Positions 32,848-41,686 are shown, counted from the stretch's first letter. The stretch is 64,000 bases of DNA from Streptomyces phaeofaciens (GCF_014648915.1 NZ_BMSA01000001.1:784606-848605); one strand, 5' to 3'. The notes: generated from the letters alone by a model not told the origin. A program made the numbers and translations.

Positions 32848-33897
32848 TCATGACCTCCACTGGGCGGCCAGGACCGTTCCGTCCTCGATGTCCCGCTGGG
32901 GCAGTCGAAGGCCGAGGGCGTCTTCCAGCGCGTGAAAGTACAGCTCGAAGTCGCTCATCACTTCGGGGTGGTCCAGTTCGGCCCTGCGTATGGCCTGGTT
33001 GAGGAAGTCGAGCTGGCCGCCCCGGTAGTAGGGGGCACGGCCGCGCTCGTACCAGATCAGTTCCAGCACACCCCGGTCGTCGTCGACGCGACGACCGTCG
33101 CGTGTGTAGTCGAAGGTGTAGATGGCCTTCGCGGACGTGGCGCTCAGCCGCACCGTCTCGGTGACTCCGAGCCGGGCGAGTGCCGCGCTGTCGATCCGGG
33201 TGCCGGGTGGTGTCTCGTGGTACATCAGGAACGCCCAGTCGCCCGCCTGCCCGAAGCAGAAGGTCTCCCAGACGATCTCCCAGTCGTCGCGGCTGCCGCC
33301 GTCCATGCTGCGCAGGTCCGACAGACGTGTCCCGGCGGCCGTCTGTCCGGGGTCGGCACCGTGGAGCAGGGCGATCTGTTCGGCACTGACACCCTCGCCG
33401 CGGAAGAAGGCGAGGTGGGTGAACGGGTCCTGATCGCGCCAGGTGTCGGCGATCCAGGCGAGGCCCTCCAGCGGATCCCGCCCGCACGGCCGCGCCGTCC
33501 GCGTCCCGTCCGCTCCACCGCTGCGGAACCGGGTTCCCCACGCGGGGTCGATCTCGGCCAGCATCCCGGCCTGCCCGGAGACGAGGTTGGCGACCGGACC
33601 ACGGCCGGGGGAACGGGCCACGATGTGCTCGGCGAGACGACGGACCGCTTCCTCGGCGATGAAGTACAGCACCTGGTCGAGGTCTTGGGTGGCGAAGATC
33701 TCCTGGTGGGGGCTGTGGTAGCCGCGCGCCGTGCCGTCCTCGTCCAGGACGAGGAAGAGGCCGTCGGCATCGCCTGCACGCGGTGCGTACTGGTCGGGTG
33801 AGGTCCCGATGGGCGGGAGCATGGCGTCGTCGAGCAGGTCGGATCCCACGGCTGTCCGGTGCCATGCCTGTTTGAGTATGCGCTCCGTGATCTGCAT
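32848..33897 (-). CDS. hypothetical protein with a DUF6461-like middle part
   Basis: 349 residues, soluble. The first 130 residues (ITERILKQAWHRTAVGSDLL, YHSPHQEIFATQDLDQVLYF) look like an immunity-type alpha/beta domain. The middle, LAWIADTWRDQDPFTHLAFF ... FCFGQAGDWAFLMYHE, follows the pattern of DUF6461 (a WL..., a glycine-rich turn, then a GDWAF strand). The C-terminus has a helical segment AIRRAELDHPEVMSDFELYF. No known activity; immunity or toxin-antitoxin association of similar Streptomyces proteins is only inference. The ribosome site before ATG 33897 is weak. Confidence 0.6.
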   Translation of the reverse strand: MQITERILKQAWHRTAVGSDLLDDAMLPPIGTSPDQYAPRAGDADGLFLVLDEDGTARGYHSPHQEIFATQDLDQVLYFIAEEAVRRLAEHIVARSPGRGPVANLVSGQAGMLAEIDPAWGTRFRSGGADGTRTARPCGRDPLEGLAWIADTWRDQDPFTHLAFFRGEGVSAEQIALLHGADPGQTAAGTRLSDLRSMDGGSRDDWEIVWETFCFGQAGDWAFLMYHETPPGTRIDSAALARLGVTETVRLSATSAKAIYTFDYTRDGRRVDDDRGVLELIWYERGRAPYYRGGQLDFLNQAIRRAELDHPEVMSDFELYFHALEDALGLRLPQRDIEDGTVLAAQWRS

Positions 33898-34091
33898 GGG
33901 CGTCAGTATGGAGCCGGCCACTGACACCACCTGGTCCTGGCTTCGGTGGATCCGACACCGCCGGCCGGGCAATGCCGTCGTCACGGCGTGGACACCCGTC
34001 GACTCGGCGAGTCTCACGGCGCCCTGAACCACGGCCGTGTTCGGCGCCGCCGCAGAGCTCACCGCCCGAGAGGGCATCGGACATCGATCGC

Positions 34092-34544
34092 TCAGCCGAC
34101 CAGAGCAGCGGTGATCTGGCGGGTGGTCTGCGCGGCCACCCGGGGGTTGACGGCGGCGTGCGAGGTATAGGCGTTCAGGCCGGTGGCCAGGGCCCAGCCG
34201 CGGCCCCGGGTCCAGGTGGCGTCGTCGACGCCGAGCGTGGAGCGGAGGACGGCCCGGCTCCGGGCCGACATCAGGGTGAACGTGATGGTCAGGTCGCAGG
34301 CCGGGTCGCCGATACCGAGCCCGCCGAAGTCGATGACCGCGCTGAGACGGCCACCCTCGACCAGCAGGTTGCCGGTGTGGAGGTCGCCGTGGCACCAGAC
34401 CGGAGGACGATCCCATCCGGGGGCGCTCAGCGCCGCGTCCCACAGGGCGTTCATGGCCGCGGCGTCGAAGGTGTCGCCGACCTCCGCGACGGCGGCCCTC
34501 GTCGCGCGGTCCCGATCGGCCGGCGGCCGGAGACGGTGAGGTCC
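34092..34544 (-). pseudogene. C-lobe remnant of an aminoglycoside phosphotransferase-like gene
   Basis: The frame holds VWCHGDLHTGNLLV (catalytic HxDxxxxN) and VIDFGGLGIGDPACDL (magnesium-binding D), the C-lobe of an APH-family kinase, and ends normally in ITAALVG. Upstream, familiar linker sequence (DRDRATRAAVAEVGDTFD) runs back only to an in-frame TGA at 34545-34547; the N-lobe that binds ATP is absent and no good start exists except an internal ATG at 34454. I infer a deletion. The gene differs from the intact APH gene at 3849-4871. Confidence 0.75.
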
Positions 34545-34547
34545 TCA

Positions 34548-34875
34548 CGAGCGCCCCGGACCAGGGAGTCCCGGACCAGGAAGTCCCCGGGTGTGAATCC
34601 CTGAATCGATTTTCGCGACGAGGCCGGCGCGGGGCGGCGCCCTCGCCGGGAGTCGCTCGGGTTCCGTGACCGATCGGACCGCGACGGCGAACCCGGCTTG
34701 GCCCGTTCGGATGATTCTCCGGTCGGCCGCGCCCGCTATCGGGGACGGATCGGCCCGTTCACCCTCAGGAGTGCCCTCCCGGGGGTACCTCGTGCGTACG
34801 GGCCGCCCCGCCGCGGCGCCGCTCCCAGCTCCCCACACCCCTCGCCGCTCCGTACTTGAGGAGGCTCGGACAGAC
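34548..34875. other. 330-base gap with no recognisable gene
   Basis: The stretch between the APH remnant and the amidohydrolase has no ORF with coding bias. It probably contains the deleted part of the APH gene's surroundings and the amidohydrolase promoter. GGAGG at its right end serves the amidohydrolase start. I see no repeat or terminator. Confidence 0.5.
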
Positions 34876-35814
34876 ATGTCGGACCCCGAGCGCATCGATG
34901 TACACCAGCACCTGGTCCCGCCGGACTTCAGCCGTGCGATGGCCGAGCGGGCCAGCGCCCTCGGCTGGCCCGCTCCCGCCTGGGACGTCCAGAGCGCGAT
35001 CGCGATGATGGACCGCAGGTCGATCGCCACCGGCCTTCTGTCGTTTCCCGCGCCGGTCGCGGCCCCGGACGACCCCGCCGCAGCCCGTGACGGCGCCAGA
35101 AGCGTGAACGACTACACCGCCGAAGTCGTCAAGGACCGGCCCGATCGCTTCGGTCACTTCGCCGTCCTGCCCCTGCCCGACGTGGACGCCGCGCTCGCCG
35201 AGGCCGCCCACGCGCTGGACGAGCTGAACGCCGACGGCCTGATGATCCTGTCCAACGTGTACGGCCGGTACCTCGGCGACCCGGCGTTCGAGCCGCTCTG
35301 GGCCGAGCTGGACGCCCGTGCCGCGGTCGTCCTCGTCCACCCCACCGCGCCGCCGGTCGCGCCCGTCCCCGGCATCCCCAGCCCCCTGGTGGACTTCCCT
35401 TACGACACGGTCCGCACGGCCCTCCACCTGGCGCTGAACGGCGTGCCGGGGCGCTACCCCCGGATCAGGATGATCCTTCCCCACGCCGGTGGCTTCCTGC
35501 CGTACGCCGCCCAGCGCTTCGCCGTCGCCGCCCGGCTCCACCCCGACTCCACCCCCGAGGGCCTGCTGGGCGAGCTCCGGCGCTTCTACTTCGACACCGC
35601 CATCTCCGCCGGCCCGGCCGCCCTGCCGTCACTGCTCGCCTTCGCGGCACCCGGCCACGTCCTGTACGGCAGCGACTTCCCCATGCTTCCCGAGGAGTGG
35701 GCCACCGGCTTCGACACCGGCCTGGACGACTACCCGCACTGGGAACCCGGCCAGCTCCACGCCGTCAACCGTGGCAACGCCGAACTCCTCGTCCCCCGGC
35801 TCGCCAGGTCCTGA
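34876..35814 (+). CDS. metal-dependent amidohydrolase (ACMSD/gamma-resorcylate decarboxylase-like)
   Basis: 312 residues forming an amidohydrolase_2 TIM barrel. Metal ligands appear as DVHQHL at the N-terminus (HxH), His in VLVHPT, His in LPHAGG and Asp in LYGSDFP. This branch includes aromatic decarboxylases and hydrolases of ring-cleavage products rather than nucleobase deaminases. GGAGG lies 12 bases before ATG 34876. The gene stands alone, with a terminator behind it; substrate unknown, probably an aromatic or dicarboxylic acid. Confidence 0.88.
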   Translation: MSDPERIDVHQHLVPPDFSRAMAERASALGWPAPAWDVQSAIAMMDRRSIATGLLSFPAPVAAPDDPAAARDGARSVNDYTAEVVKDRPDRFGHFAVLPLPDVDAALAEAAHALDELNADGLMILSNVYGRYLGDPAFEPLWAELDARAAVVLVHPTAPPVAPVPGIPSPLVDFPYDTVRTALHLALNGVPGRYPRIRMILPHAGGFLPYAAQRFAVAARLHPDSTPEGLLGELRRFYFDTAISAGPAALPSLLAFAAPGHVLYGSDFPMLPEEWATGFDTGLDDYPHWEPGQLHAVNRGNAELLVPRLARS

Positions 35815-35887
35815 CCCCGCGGGGGCGGGCATCCGCGCGCGACCGTCCGCGTGCCGCACGAGGCCCGGCCGGGCCGCCGAAACCGAA

Positions 35888-35920
35888 CGTCCTGCCGGGC
35901 CCCGGGGGACCGGCAGGACG
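35888..35920. terminator. terminator between amidohydrolase and lipase genes
   Basis: Perfect arms CGTCCTGCCGG / CCGGCAGGACG with an 11-base loop in the gap between convergent genes. Confidence 0.85.
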
Positions 35921-35940
35921 ACGGGTCGCCACGAGGGCGG

Positions 35941-36696
35941 TCAGCCGGCGATGAAGTCCGCGATCTGGCCGAGTACGACCGTGTCCGTCAGGAACCCGAT
36001 GTGGGTCTGGCAGACCACGTTGTTGTTGGTCGCGCCGTCCAGCCGGGTGCTGGTGTACGGGAGGATGACGCCGTCGCACGCCGAGTACCAGGTGGCGTAC
36101 GCGGTGCTGCCCGGCGTCTCGTCGCCCGCGCTGATCTGCGCGATGAACGAGGAGCCCGGGTACATCTGCTGGCAGGTCGTGTAGATCAGACAGGCGCCGG
36201 CGGCGGTGGTTCCGTGGTTCGCCCCGGCGATCGAGGCGAGGTGGCTGACGCTGGTGTTGCCGCCCAGGACCTTCAGGTAGTACTGGCTGACGAGGCCGCC
36301 CATCGAATGGTTGACGATCGCGACCTTGCTCGCCCCGGTCCGCGCCTTCACGCTGTTGACGAAGGTGGCGAGGCCCTGGGCGTTGGTGATGTTGTTGCCG
36401 TACGAGTTGTACTCGTAGGCGAACAGGTTGGAGCTGGACCAGCCGTTGAGCCGGAAGACGCTCATGGCGGTGGTCCAGTTGGACGCGTTGCCTGTGTACC
36501 CGTGGACGAAGACGACCGGCGTGCTGGTCGACAGCGCCTCGGCGGCCGCGCCGGCCGACCGCGCGGTGGACGCGGTCGACGCGGCCGTGGCGGCGGGGGC
36601 GGCCGCGGTGGCCGTCGACGCTGAGGAGAACAGGGTGAGCGCGAGCGTGGCGGCCGCGAGAACACCGAGAAGCCGGTGCGGGGCATGACGACGCAT
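35941..36696 (-). CDS. secreted lipase/esterase (family 2, alpha/beta hydrolase)
   Basis: 251 residues with a signal peptide (MRRHAPHRLLGVLAAATLAL, cleavage near TATAA). The mature enzyme begins with the oxyanion strand TPVVFVHGYTGNASNW and has the nucleophile elbow IVNHSMGGLVSQYY, here NHSMGG rather than the usual GHSMGG/AHSMGG. The acid and His are probably D in SACDGVILP and H in CQTHIGFL. Small secreted lipases of this type hydrolyse short- and medium-chain esters. GGAGG precedes the ATG. It is convergent with the amidohydrolase gene. Confidence 0.9.
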   Translation of the reverse strand: MRRHAPHRLLGVLAAATLALTLFSSASTATAAAPAATAASTASTARSAGAAAEALSTSTPVVFVHGYTGNASNWTTAMSVFRLNGWSSSNLFAYEYNSYGNNITNAQGLATFVNSVKARTGASKVAIVNHSMGGLVSQYYLKVLGGNTSVSHLASIAGANHGTTAAGACLIYTTCQQMYPGSSFIAQISAGDETPGSTAYATWYSACDGVILPYTSTRLDGATNNNVVCQTHIGFLTDTVVLGQIADFIAG

Positions 36697-36992
36697 GAAG
36701 CCCTCCTGACGAGGATGGGGGTGGCTGGACCCGACCAGCCTCGTGGGGCGAGACGCGGGCGCAATCGGTGAAATCACCGGCGCGCGCGGGTGACGCCACC
36801 GGGTGTGCCCGGCGGCATCGCCCGGAAGGCGGTCCGACCGGTCGGCCCGGGAGCTGTCGCCGCGGAGGCGGGCCGCCGACGAGGTCGGCGGGGACGGACC
36901 GCATGCCGAACATCGCCCACCCCTCGGTGGACGGGATCCTGGGCAAGCCCGTCAGTGCTGCCCTTCAGGGCCCTTCAAGCCCGTCGGGCCCT

Positions 36993-37790
36993 TCAGACAC
37001 TGACGACCTCGATACCCGCCTCCGTGAGCCGCGCCGCCATGTCAGGAGCGAGGCCGGAGTCGGTGACGAGCACGTCGACGCGGTCGAGACCGCAGATCCT
37101 GGCGAAGGCGCGCTTGCCCATCTTGGACGAGTCCGTCGCGAGGATCACCTTCCGGGCGCGCTCCGCGAGGAGCCTGCTGACACTCGCCTCGTCCTCGTGG
37201 TGGGTCATCACACCGAGCAGCGGGTCCACACCGTCGACGCCGAGGACCGCGACGTCGAGCACCACTTGGCTCAATACCCCTTCCGTCAGCGGGCCCACCA
37301 GTTCGTAGGTCTGGGGGCGCGCCACGCCACCGGTCACCACGATCTTGAACTGCGGACGGACCGCCAGTTCACCGGCGATGTTCAGCGCGTTGGTGACGAT
37401 GGTGTACATCGGCCCGGAGGAGCCCTCACCGCGCTCGGCCGGGCCGCCCGCCCGGAGCACCAGGGCCCGTGCCACCTCCGTGGTGGTGGTGCCGCCGTTG
37501 AGTCCGACGACGTCCCCGGCGCCCAGGAGGTCTGCCACGGCGCTCGCGATGCGCTGCTTCTCGGAGACCCGGCGCGAGGACTTGTAGCGCAGCGGCAGCT
37601 CGTAGGACACGCCGTGCGCGATGGCCCCGCCGCGCGTGCGGACGAGCAGCTTCTGCTCGGCCAGCTCGTCGAGGTCGCGCCGGATGGTCGCCGGTGACAC
37701 GGCCACCGAGACGGCAGCCTCCTCGACGTCCAGCTTGCCGGCGACCGCGAGCAGTTCCAGCAGCTCGCTCCACCGCTCCTGCTTGGACAT
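36993..37790 (-). CDS. DeoR/GlpR-family transcriptional regulator
   Basis: 265 residues: N-terminal winged helix (RWSELLELLAVAGKLDVEEA, VSPATIRRDLDELAEQKLLV, RTRGGA) and a DeoR-type sugar-phosphate-sensing domain with GLNGGTTTTEVARAL and ATDSSKMGKRAF, in which the lysine contacts the phosphate. Such proteins usually repress an adjacent sugar catabolic operon; none lies directly beside it here, as the next gene on the left is a lipase 300 bases away. The 510 bases before its start are gene-free and may hold its promoter. Target unknown. Confidence 0.92.
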   Translation of the reverse strand: MSKQERWSELLELLAVAGKLDVEEAAVSVAVSPATIRRDLDELAEQKLLVRTRGGAIAHGVSYELPLRYKSSRRVSEKQRIASAVADLLGAGDVVGLNGGTTTTEVARALVLRAGGPAERGEGSSGPMYTIVTNALNIAGELAVRPQFKIVVTGGVARPQTYELVGPLTEGVLSQVVLDVAVLGVDGVDPLLGVMTHHEDEASVSRLLAERARKVILATDSSKMGKRAFARICGLDRVDVLVTDSGLAPDMAARLTEAGIEVVSV

Positions 37791-38304
37791 GCGCCGCTTC
37801 CCCTCCGTGCCTGGATCTCCGCGACCGTGCTCCGAGGGGTGAGCGAGGACCGACCTGGCGGCGGGTCGACGGCCCTCGCGAGTCCGGCGCGAAGTTGATC
37901 GTCATGCCGCAGTATCGCGCACCGCGCGACCTGGCCGCGGCCTCTGAGTCCATGCCCGGGGGTGAGGCAGTGGCAAGATCCGGACCGATGTCCTGCCGAA
38001 GTGCTTGCAAGGCCCTCGGGAGTTGTTCCGCGCCTCACCCCAACCCACCTGCGGGTCCATCGTCGTGTCCATGTGGTGAAGGTGAAACAGTTGAAAGTCG
38101 CTTCTGTCGCGATGCCTGCCGGTTCGGAATCGTCCCAGTTCACAGGGGTGTTGCGATGAAATGACGTCCTGGTCCGGAAACAGGGTCCGTCGCTTTGCGC
38201 TCACCGTCCCTCACTGAAAGCTTTCGACTACTGAACGAGCTGGGCAGCCGAAGTACTCAGTTCCGTTCAGGAAGTTGACTGTCTATGGGGAGAAGTGATC
38301 AGTC
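37791..38304. other. 510-base gene-free region with a palindrome
   Basis: No ORF here shows coding bias, and from about 38040 the stretch is less GC-rich than its neighbours. GAAAGCTTTC at 38216-38225 is a perfect palindrome about 80 bases upstream of the amylase-inhibitor gene, in an AT-richer patch, and resembles the centre of LacI-family operators. The region separates the divergent DeoR and amylase-inhibitor genes and should contain both promoters. Confidence 0.5.
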
Positions 38305-38619
38305 ATGTGGAGACGCATTCATCGTCACCTGGCCTGTGCGGGCGCGGGGGTTGGGCTTCTGCTGACCCTCACGGCGGCCGGCTCGGCCTCCGCCGCGCCG
38401 GCGGCCGCCGAGCCGGCGCCCGCCTGTGTCGCCCTCTATGAGAGCTGGCGCTACATGCAGGCCGGCAACGACTGCGCCGAGACGGCGACCGTGAAGGTCG
38501 TCTACCAGGACGGCGCCGAGGGGCTGTGCCACACCGTGCGGCCCGGTGAGGTCACCACCATCGGCGAGGGGTACCTCGGCCTGCACGGCCACGCCGCCTA
38601 CGTGGCGCTCTGCCAGTAG
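38305..38619 (+). CDS. secreted proteinaceous alpha-amylase inhibitor (tendamistat family)
   Basis: 104 residues: a 30-residue signal peptide ending SASA, then a 74-residue mature domain, exactly the length of tendamistat from Streptomyces tendae. All functional residues are in register: inhibitory triplet Trp48-Arg49-Tyr50 (tendamistat 18-20) and four cysteines at 41, 57, 75 and 103 (11-27 and 45-73 disulfides). EPAPACVALYESWRYMQAG and GEGYLGLHGHAAYVALCQ are close to the tendamistat sequence. It should bind and block animal-type alpha-amylases outside the cell. GGGGAGAAG precedes the ATG. A palindrome lies upstream and a terminator downstream, so it is a single-gene unit. The annotation is firm; the natural target is unknown. 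Confidence 0.95.
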   Translation: MWRRIHRHLACAGAGVGLLLTLTAAGSASAAPAAAEPAPACVALYESWRYMQAGNDCAETATVKVVYQDGAEGLCHTVRPGEVTTIGEGYLGLHGHAAYVALCQ

Positions 38620-38738
38620 TCCTGTCCCCACTCCCTGAACGTGTCGAAGCCGCTTCAGGGCCACGAGATGCCCCGCCTGGTCGCGTCGCCGTCTCCGGGG
38701 GGAGAGCGCGAGCCCCCTCGCCGCACCTAGGGTGGACG

Positions 38739-38775
38739 GTGTGGTCCTGCCGACTGTCCTTCGGCAGGACCACAC
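38739..38775. terminator. terminator between amylase-inhibitor and azoreductase genes
   Basis: Perfect 15-bp arms GTGTGGTCCTGCCGA / TCGGCAGGACCACAC with a 7-base loop, between convergent genes. Confidence 0.9.
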
Positions 38776-38813
38776 TTCTCCACCGCCTGCTGCGACCCGA
38801 GGGGTGCGAGGGG

Positions 38814-39464
38814 CTATGCGGCGAGGCGGTCCGTCAGCGCCTTGGCCTTGAGGGACGCGTCGGCGAGAGCCTTCTCGCGAGAGGCCTGGTAGAGCGGGAC
38901 CAGTTCCGACATGGCCGGATTGTGCGGGGCCATGGTGAGCTCCGGAACGATGAACTCGAGATCCATGCCGAGGGCGTCCGCGAAGATCGCCGTGAGGTAG
39001 TTCCGTACGTACTCGTAGGGCTCCCTCGGCGTGCCCGGCTCGTAGGAGCCACCGCGGCTGGCGATGACCGTGACCGGGGTGCCCTTGGCGGTGGGCGTCG
39101 CGCCCGCCGTGCGGCCGATGAGGATCACGTTGTCCAGCCACGCCTTGAGGGTGGACGGGATCGTGTAGTTGTACATCGGAGCGCCGATCAGCACGGCGTC
39201 GGCCTGCTCGAGCTCCTCGATGAACGTCACCCGCTCGGCGAACGCGGCGGCCTGTTCGGGTGTGTGCTCCGACGGATCGGACAGGCCGGCGGTGTGGGCG
39301 TCGGCGGTGAGGTGCGGGGCCGGAACCGCGGAGAGGTCGCGGTAGATCACCGTGCCGTTCGGGTGCTGCTCCTCCCAGGTCGAGCGGAACGCCTCGGCCA
39401 CGGCCCTGGAGGCGGACGCGGACGTCGGGAACACGGACGAGTCGATGTGCAGAAGGGTGGCCAC
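38814..39464 (-). CDS. azoR: FMN-dependent NADH-azoreductase/quinone reductase
   Basis: 216-residue flavodoxin-like enzyme reducing quinones and azo bonds with NADH. LLHIDSSVFPTSASASRAVA binds the FMN phosphate, PMYNYTIPSTLKAWLDNVIL is the family signature, and ASRGGSYEPGTPREPYEYVR closes the flavin site. The start is GTG 39464, five bases after GGAGA. It is divergent from an HxlR regulator; quinone-sensing HxlR/YodB-type proteins control azoreductases in Bacillus, and the palindrome at 39548-39567 lies in the gap. It probably protects against electrophilic quinones. Confidence 0.92.
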   Translation of the reverse strand: MATLLHIDSSVFPTSASASRAVAEAFRSTWEEQHPNGTVIYRDLSAVPAPHLTADAHTAGLSDPSEHTPEQAAAFAERVTFIEELEQADAVLIGAPMYNYTIPSTLKAWLDNVILIGRTAGATPTAKGTPVTVIASRGGSYEPGTPREPYEYVRNYLTAIFADALGMDLEFIVPELTMAPHNPAMSELVPLYQASREKALADASLKAKALTDRLAA

Positions 39465-39547
39465 TGATGATCTCCAACGGAGTGTGAGGGCGCGGCACAG
39501 CGGGACGACCGGGCGGTCGCACCCACTGACCATTCGTACCTAGCTAT

Positions 39548-39567
39548 AGTAAGCATATGGACTTACT
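39548..39567. promoter_or_regulatory. operator between azoR and hxlR
   Basis: AGTAAG-N8-CTTACT is a perfect inverted repeat in an AT-rich patch about 85 bases from the azoR start and 40 from the hxlR start. Symmetry and position suit an HxlR dimer. Confidence 0.65.
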
Positions 39568-39608
39568 TTTTTTCACCTCCCTACGAGAGGGCCAGTATCC
39601 TGGAGGGC

Positions 39609-39968
39609 ATGGCGGCGGAGCAGAGGCACGACGAAACGGCATGCAGGCAGGTGGACGGGGGCATCACCCGGGTCTTCCAGCTGCTGGGAAAGCGCTGGAC
39701 CGGGCCGATCGTGGCCGTGCTCGTGGAGCAACCCGCCCACTTCGCCGACCTGTGCAGGGCCGTTCCGGGTATCAGCGAGCGGATGCTGTCCGACCGGCTG
39801 ACCGAGCTGGGCTCCGCAGGTCTCGTCGTGCGCGAGGTCGACGAAGGTCCGCCGCTGCGGGTGTCGTACCGGCTGACGCAGGCCGGGGCCGCGCTGGAAC
39901 CCGCGCTCAAGGAATTGGGCAAGTGGGCCGAGGAGCACCTGCCGGAAAGTCGCCCCTGTACGGAGTAG
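39609..39968 (+). CDS. HxlR-family redox/quinone-sensing regulator
   Basis: 119 residues. The winged helix is TRVFQLLGKRWTGPIVAVLV, ISERMLSDRLTELGSAGLVV, VSYRLTQAGAALEPALKELG. Cys12 in ETACRQVDGG sits where YodB and QorR carry the cysteine oxidised by quinones or diamide. GGAGG lies just before ATG 39609. Divergent from azoR, with a strong palindrome between, it is the probable repressor of both genes and loses DNA binding on cysteine modification, by analogy with YodB. Confidence 0.92.
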   Translation: MAAEQRHDETACRQVDGGITRVFQLLGKRWTGPIVAVLVEQPAHFADLCRAVPGISERMLSDRLTELGSAGLVVREVDEGPPLRVSYRLTQAGAALEPALKELGKWAEEHLPESRPCTE

Positions 39969-39993
39969 GGCTCTGGTCGGAAGCCCGGTGGTG

Positions 39994-40893
39994 TCAGGCG
40001 TTCGCGGGGTGGACGGTGAGCAGGTCGGCGAGACCGACGCGGGTGAGGAAGTCCCGTCGAATCCGGTCGGCGACGTCGGAGACGCTTTCGGAGCCGTCGT
40101 CGGCGGGGTCGACGGTGACCCGGTAGGGGCGCTGCCCGGCAGGGAGTGCCACGATGCGGGCGATCGCGTCGGAGACGAGGGAGGCTTCGGCGCCCTCGGG
40201 AGCCAGCGCGGCCAGCTTCTCGGCGACCTGGCCGACCAGGCCGGCGTACCTGGTCTCGTACTGCGCCTCGGTCTCCCGGTCGGCCGGACGGCCGGAGTGG
40301 GCGAAGTGGTTGGTGCCGCTGGTGAACGCGCCCGGCACCACGATGGTCGTCTCGACTCCCCAGCGGGCCAGCTCGGCCGCATAGCTGACGGCCAGGGAGT
40401 CCATGGCGGCCTTGGCCGCGAAGTACGGCGCGAGGTAGGGCGGAGTGCCGCCCTTGACGCTGGTGCTGGACACCCAGATCACGAGACCCCGGCGCGCCTG
40501 CCGCATGCCGGGCAGGGCGGCTCGGTTGACGCGCTGCGTGGACAGCACGTTCACGTCGTACAGGTCGGCGAGCTGCTCCGGGGTGAAGGCCTCGGCGGGG
40601 CCGGTGGCCATGTGACCGGCATTGTGGATCAGGACGTCTATGCGGCCGTGTTCGGCGAGGATCCGGCTGATCGCGGTGTCGATCGATTCCTGCGAGCTGA
40701 CGTCGAGTTCGACGGGGCGCAGGTCGACACCGTGCTCCTTGCCGTACGCGGACGCGGCGTCGGCCTGAGGGGCGTTGCGGGTGGCGGTCCGGCGCATGCC
40801 CGCGTAGACGGTGTCACCGGCGTCCGCGAGGGCTCGGGCGGTGAGCGCGCCGAAGCCGCTGGACGCGCCGGTGATCACGACGATGTTGGTCAT
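39994..40893 (-). CDS. short-chain dehydrogenase/reductase
   Basis: 299 residues, a classical SDR: TGASSGFGALTA for cofactor binding, NAGH, WVSSTS for the catalytic serine and YFAAKAAMD for Tyr-x3-Lys. The reading SGRPADRETEAQYETRYAGL near residue 200 is the substrate-binding part. It probably uses NADP(H), given RRT in strand 2. It is the third gene of a tetR-SDR-SDR unit, 49 bases after the previous SDR, and convergent with hxlR. Substrate unknown; detoxification of aldehydes or ketones is plausible. Confidence 0.9.
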   Translation of the reverse strand: MTNIVVITGASSGFGALTARALADAGDTVYAGMRRTATRNAPQADAASAYGKEHGVDLRPVELDVSSQESIDTAISRILAEHGRIDVLIHNAGHMATGPAEAFTPEQLADLYDVNVLSTQRVNRAALPGMRQARRGLVIWVSSTSVKGGTPPYLAPYFAAKAAMDSLAVSYAAELARWGVETTIVVPGAFTSGTNHFAHSGRPADRETEAQYETRYAGLVGQVAEKLAALAPEGAEASLVSDAIARIVALPAGQRPYRVTVDPADDGSESVSDVADRIRRDFLTRVGLADLLTVHPANA

Positions 40894-40942
40894 GGCTTTC
40901 CTCCTTCTGCGGGTGAGGTCGGTTGCCCGGGCGGGGCGAAGG

Positions 40943-41686
40943 TCAGGCGACTCCGCCGTTGGCGTACATGACCTGGCCGTTGATCCAGCGGGCCGGGCCG
41001 GCGAGGAAGGCGACCGTTTCGGCGATGTCCTGCGGGGTGCCCAGGCGTTCGAGCGGTGCCGCCTTCGACAGGTTGTCGATCGTGGTCCGGTCCTTGCCCT
41101 CGAGGAACAGGGGTGTGGCGGTGGGGCCGGGGGCCACCGCGTTCACCGTGATGTCCTTGCCGCGCAGTTCCCGGGCCAGTACGAGTGTCATGGCCTCGAC
41201 CGCGCCCTTGCTGGCCGCGTAGGCGCCGTAGGTCGGGAACTGCAGGCGGGTGACCGATGTGGAGAAGTTGATGATCGCGCCTCCCGCGCGCACGCGCCGC
41301 GCTGCCTGCTGGGAGACGACGAAGGTGCCCCGGATGTTGGTGCGGTGCATGCGGTCGAGGTCGTCGAGGTCCAGCGTCGCGATGGGCGAGAGGAGCATGA
41401 TGCCGGCGGTGTTGACGACCACGTCGATGCCGCCGAACTCCTGCTCCACGGCGTCGAAGGCGGCGGACATCGCCTGCTCGTCGGCGACGTCACCTCCCAC
41501 GGCCAGGGCCCGGCCGCCGGCCGAGGTGATGGTGGCGACCGTGTCGTCGGCCTTGTCCTTGTTGCCGGCGTAGTGCACGCCGACGGCGATGCCGTCCGCC
41601 GCGAGGCGCTCGGCGACCGCCCGGCCGATGCCGCCGGAGCCGCCGGTGACGAGGGCGACGCGTGTGGTGTTGCTGTCGGTGTTCAT
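40943..41686 (-). CDS. SDR-family oxidoreductase (3-ketoacyl reductase-like)
   Basis: 247 residues with TGGSGGIGRAVAE, the second-strand HYAGNKDKAD favouring NADPH, NTAGIM, INFSTS (Ser), YAASKGAVEA (Tyr/Lys) and a classical C-terminus INGQVMYANGG. Its close neighbour at 39994-40893 is a different SDR subgroup, so the pair is not a tandem duplication. It lies 48 bases after the TetR gene on the same strand and probably shares its transcript. Confidence 0.92.
   Translation of the reverse strand: MNTDSNTTRVALVTGGSGGIGRAVAERLAADGIAVGVHYAGNKDKADDTVATITSAGGRALAVGGDVADEQAMSAAFDAVEQEFGGIDVVVNTAGIMLLSPIATLDLDDLDRMHRTNIRGTFVVSQQAARRVRAGGAIINFSTSVTRLQFPTYGAYAASKGAVEAMTLVLARELRGKDITVNAVAPGPTATPLFLEGKDRTTIDNLSKAAPLERLGTPQDIAETVAFLAGPARWINGQVMYANGGVA

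Noticed and set aside
37694..38164. 156-codon plus-strand frame in the gene-free region before the amylase-inhibitor gene
   Set aside because: Cys/Arg/Pro-rich, no codon bias, overlaps the DeoR gene on the other strand.
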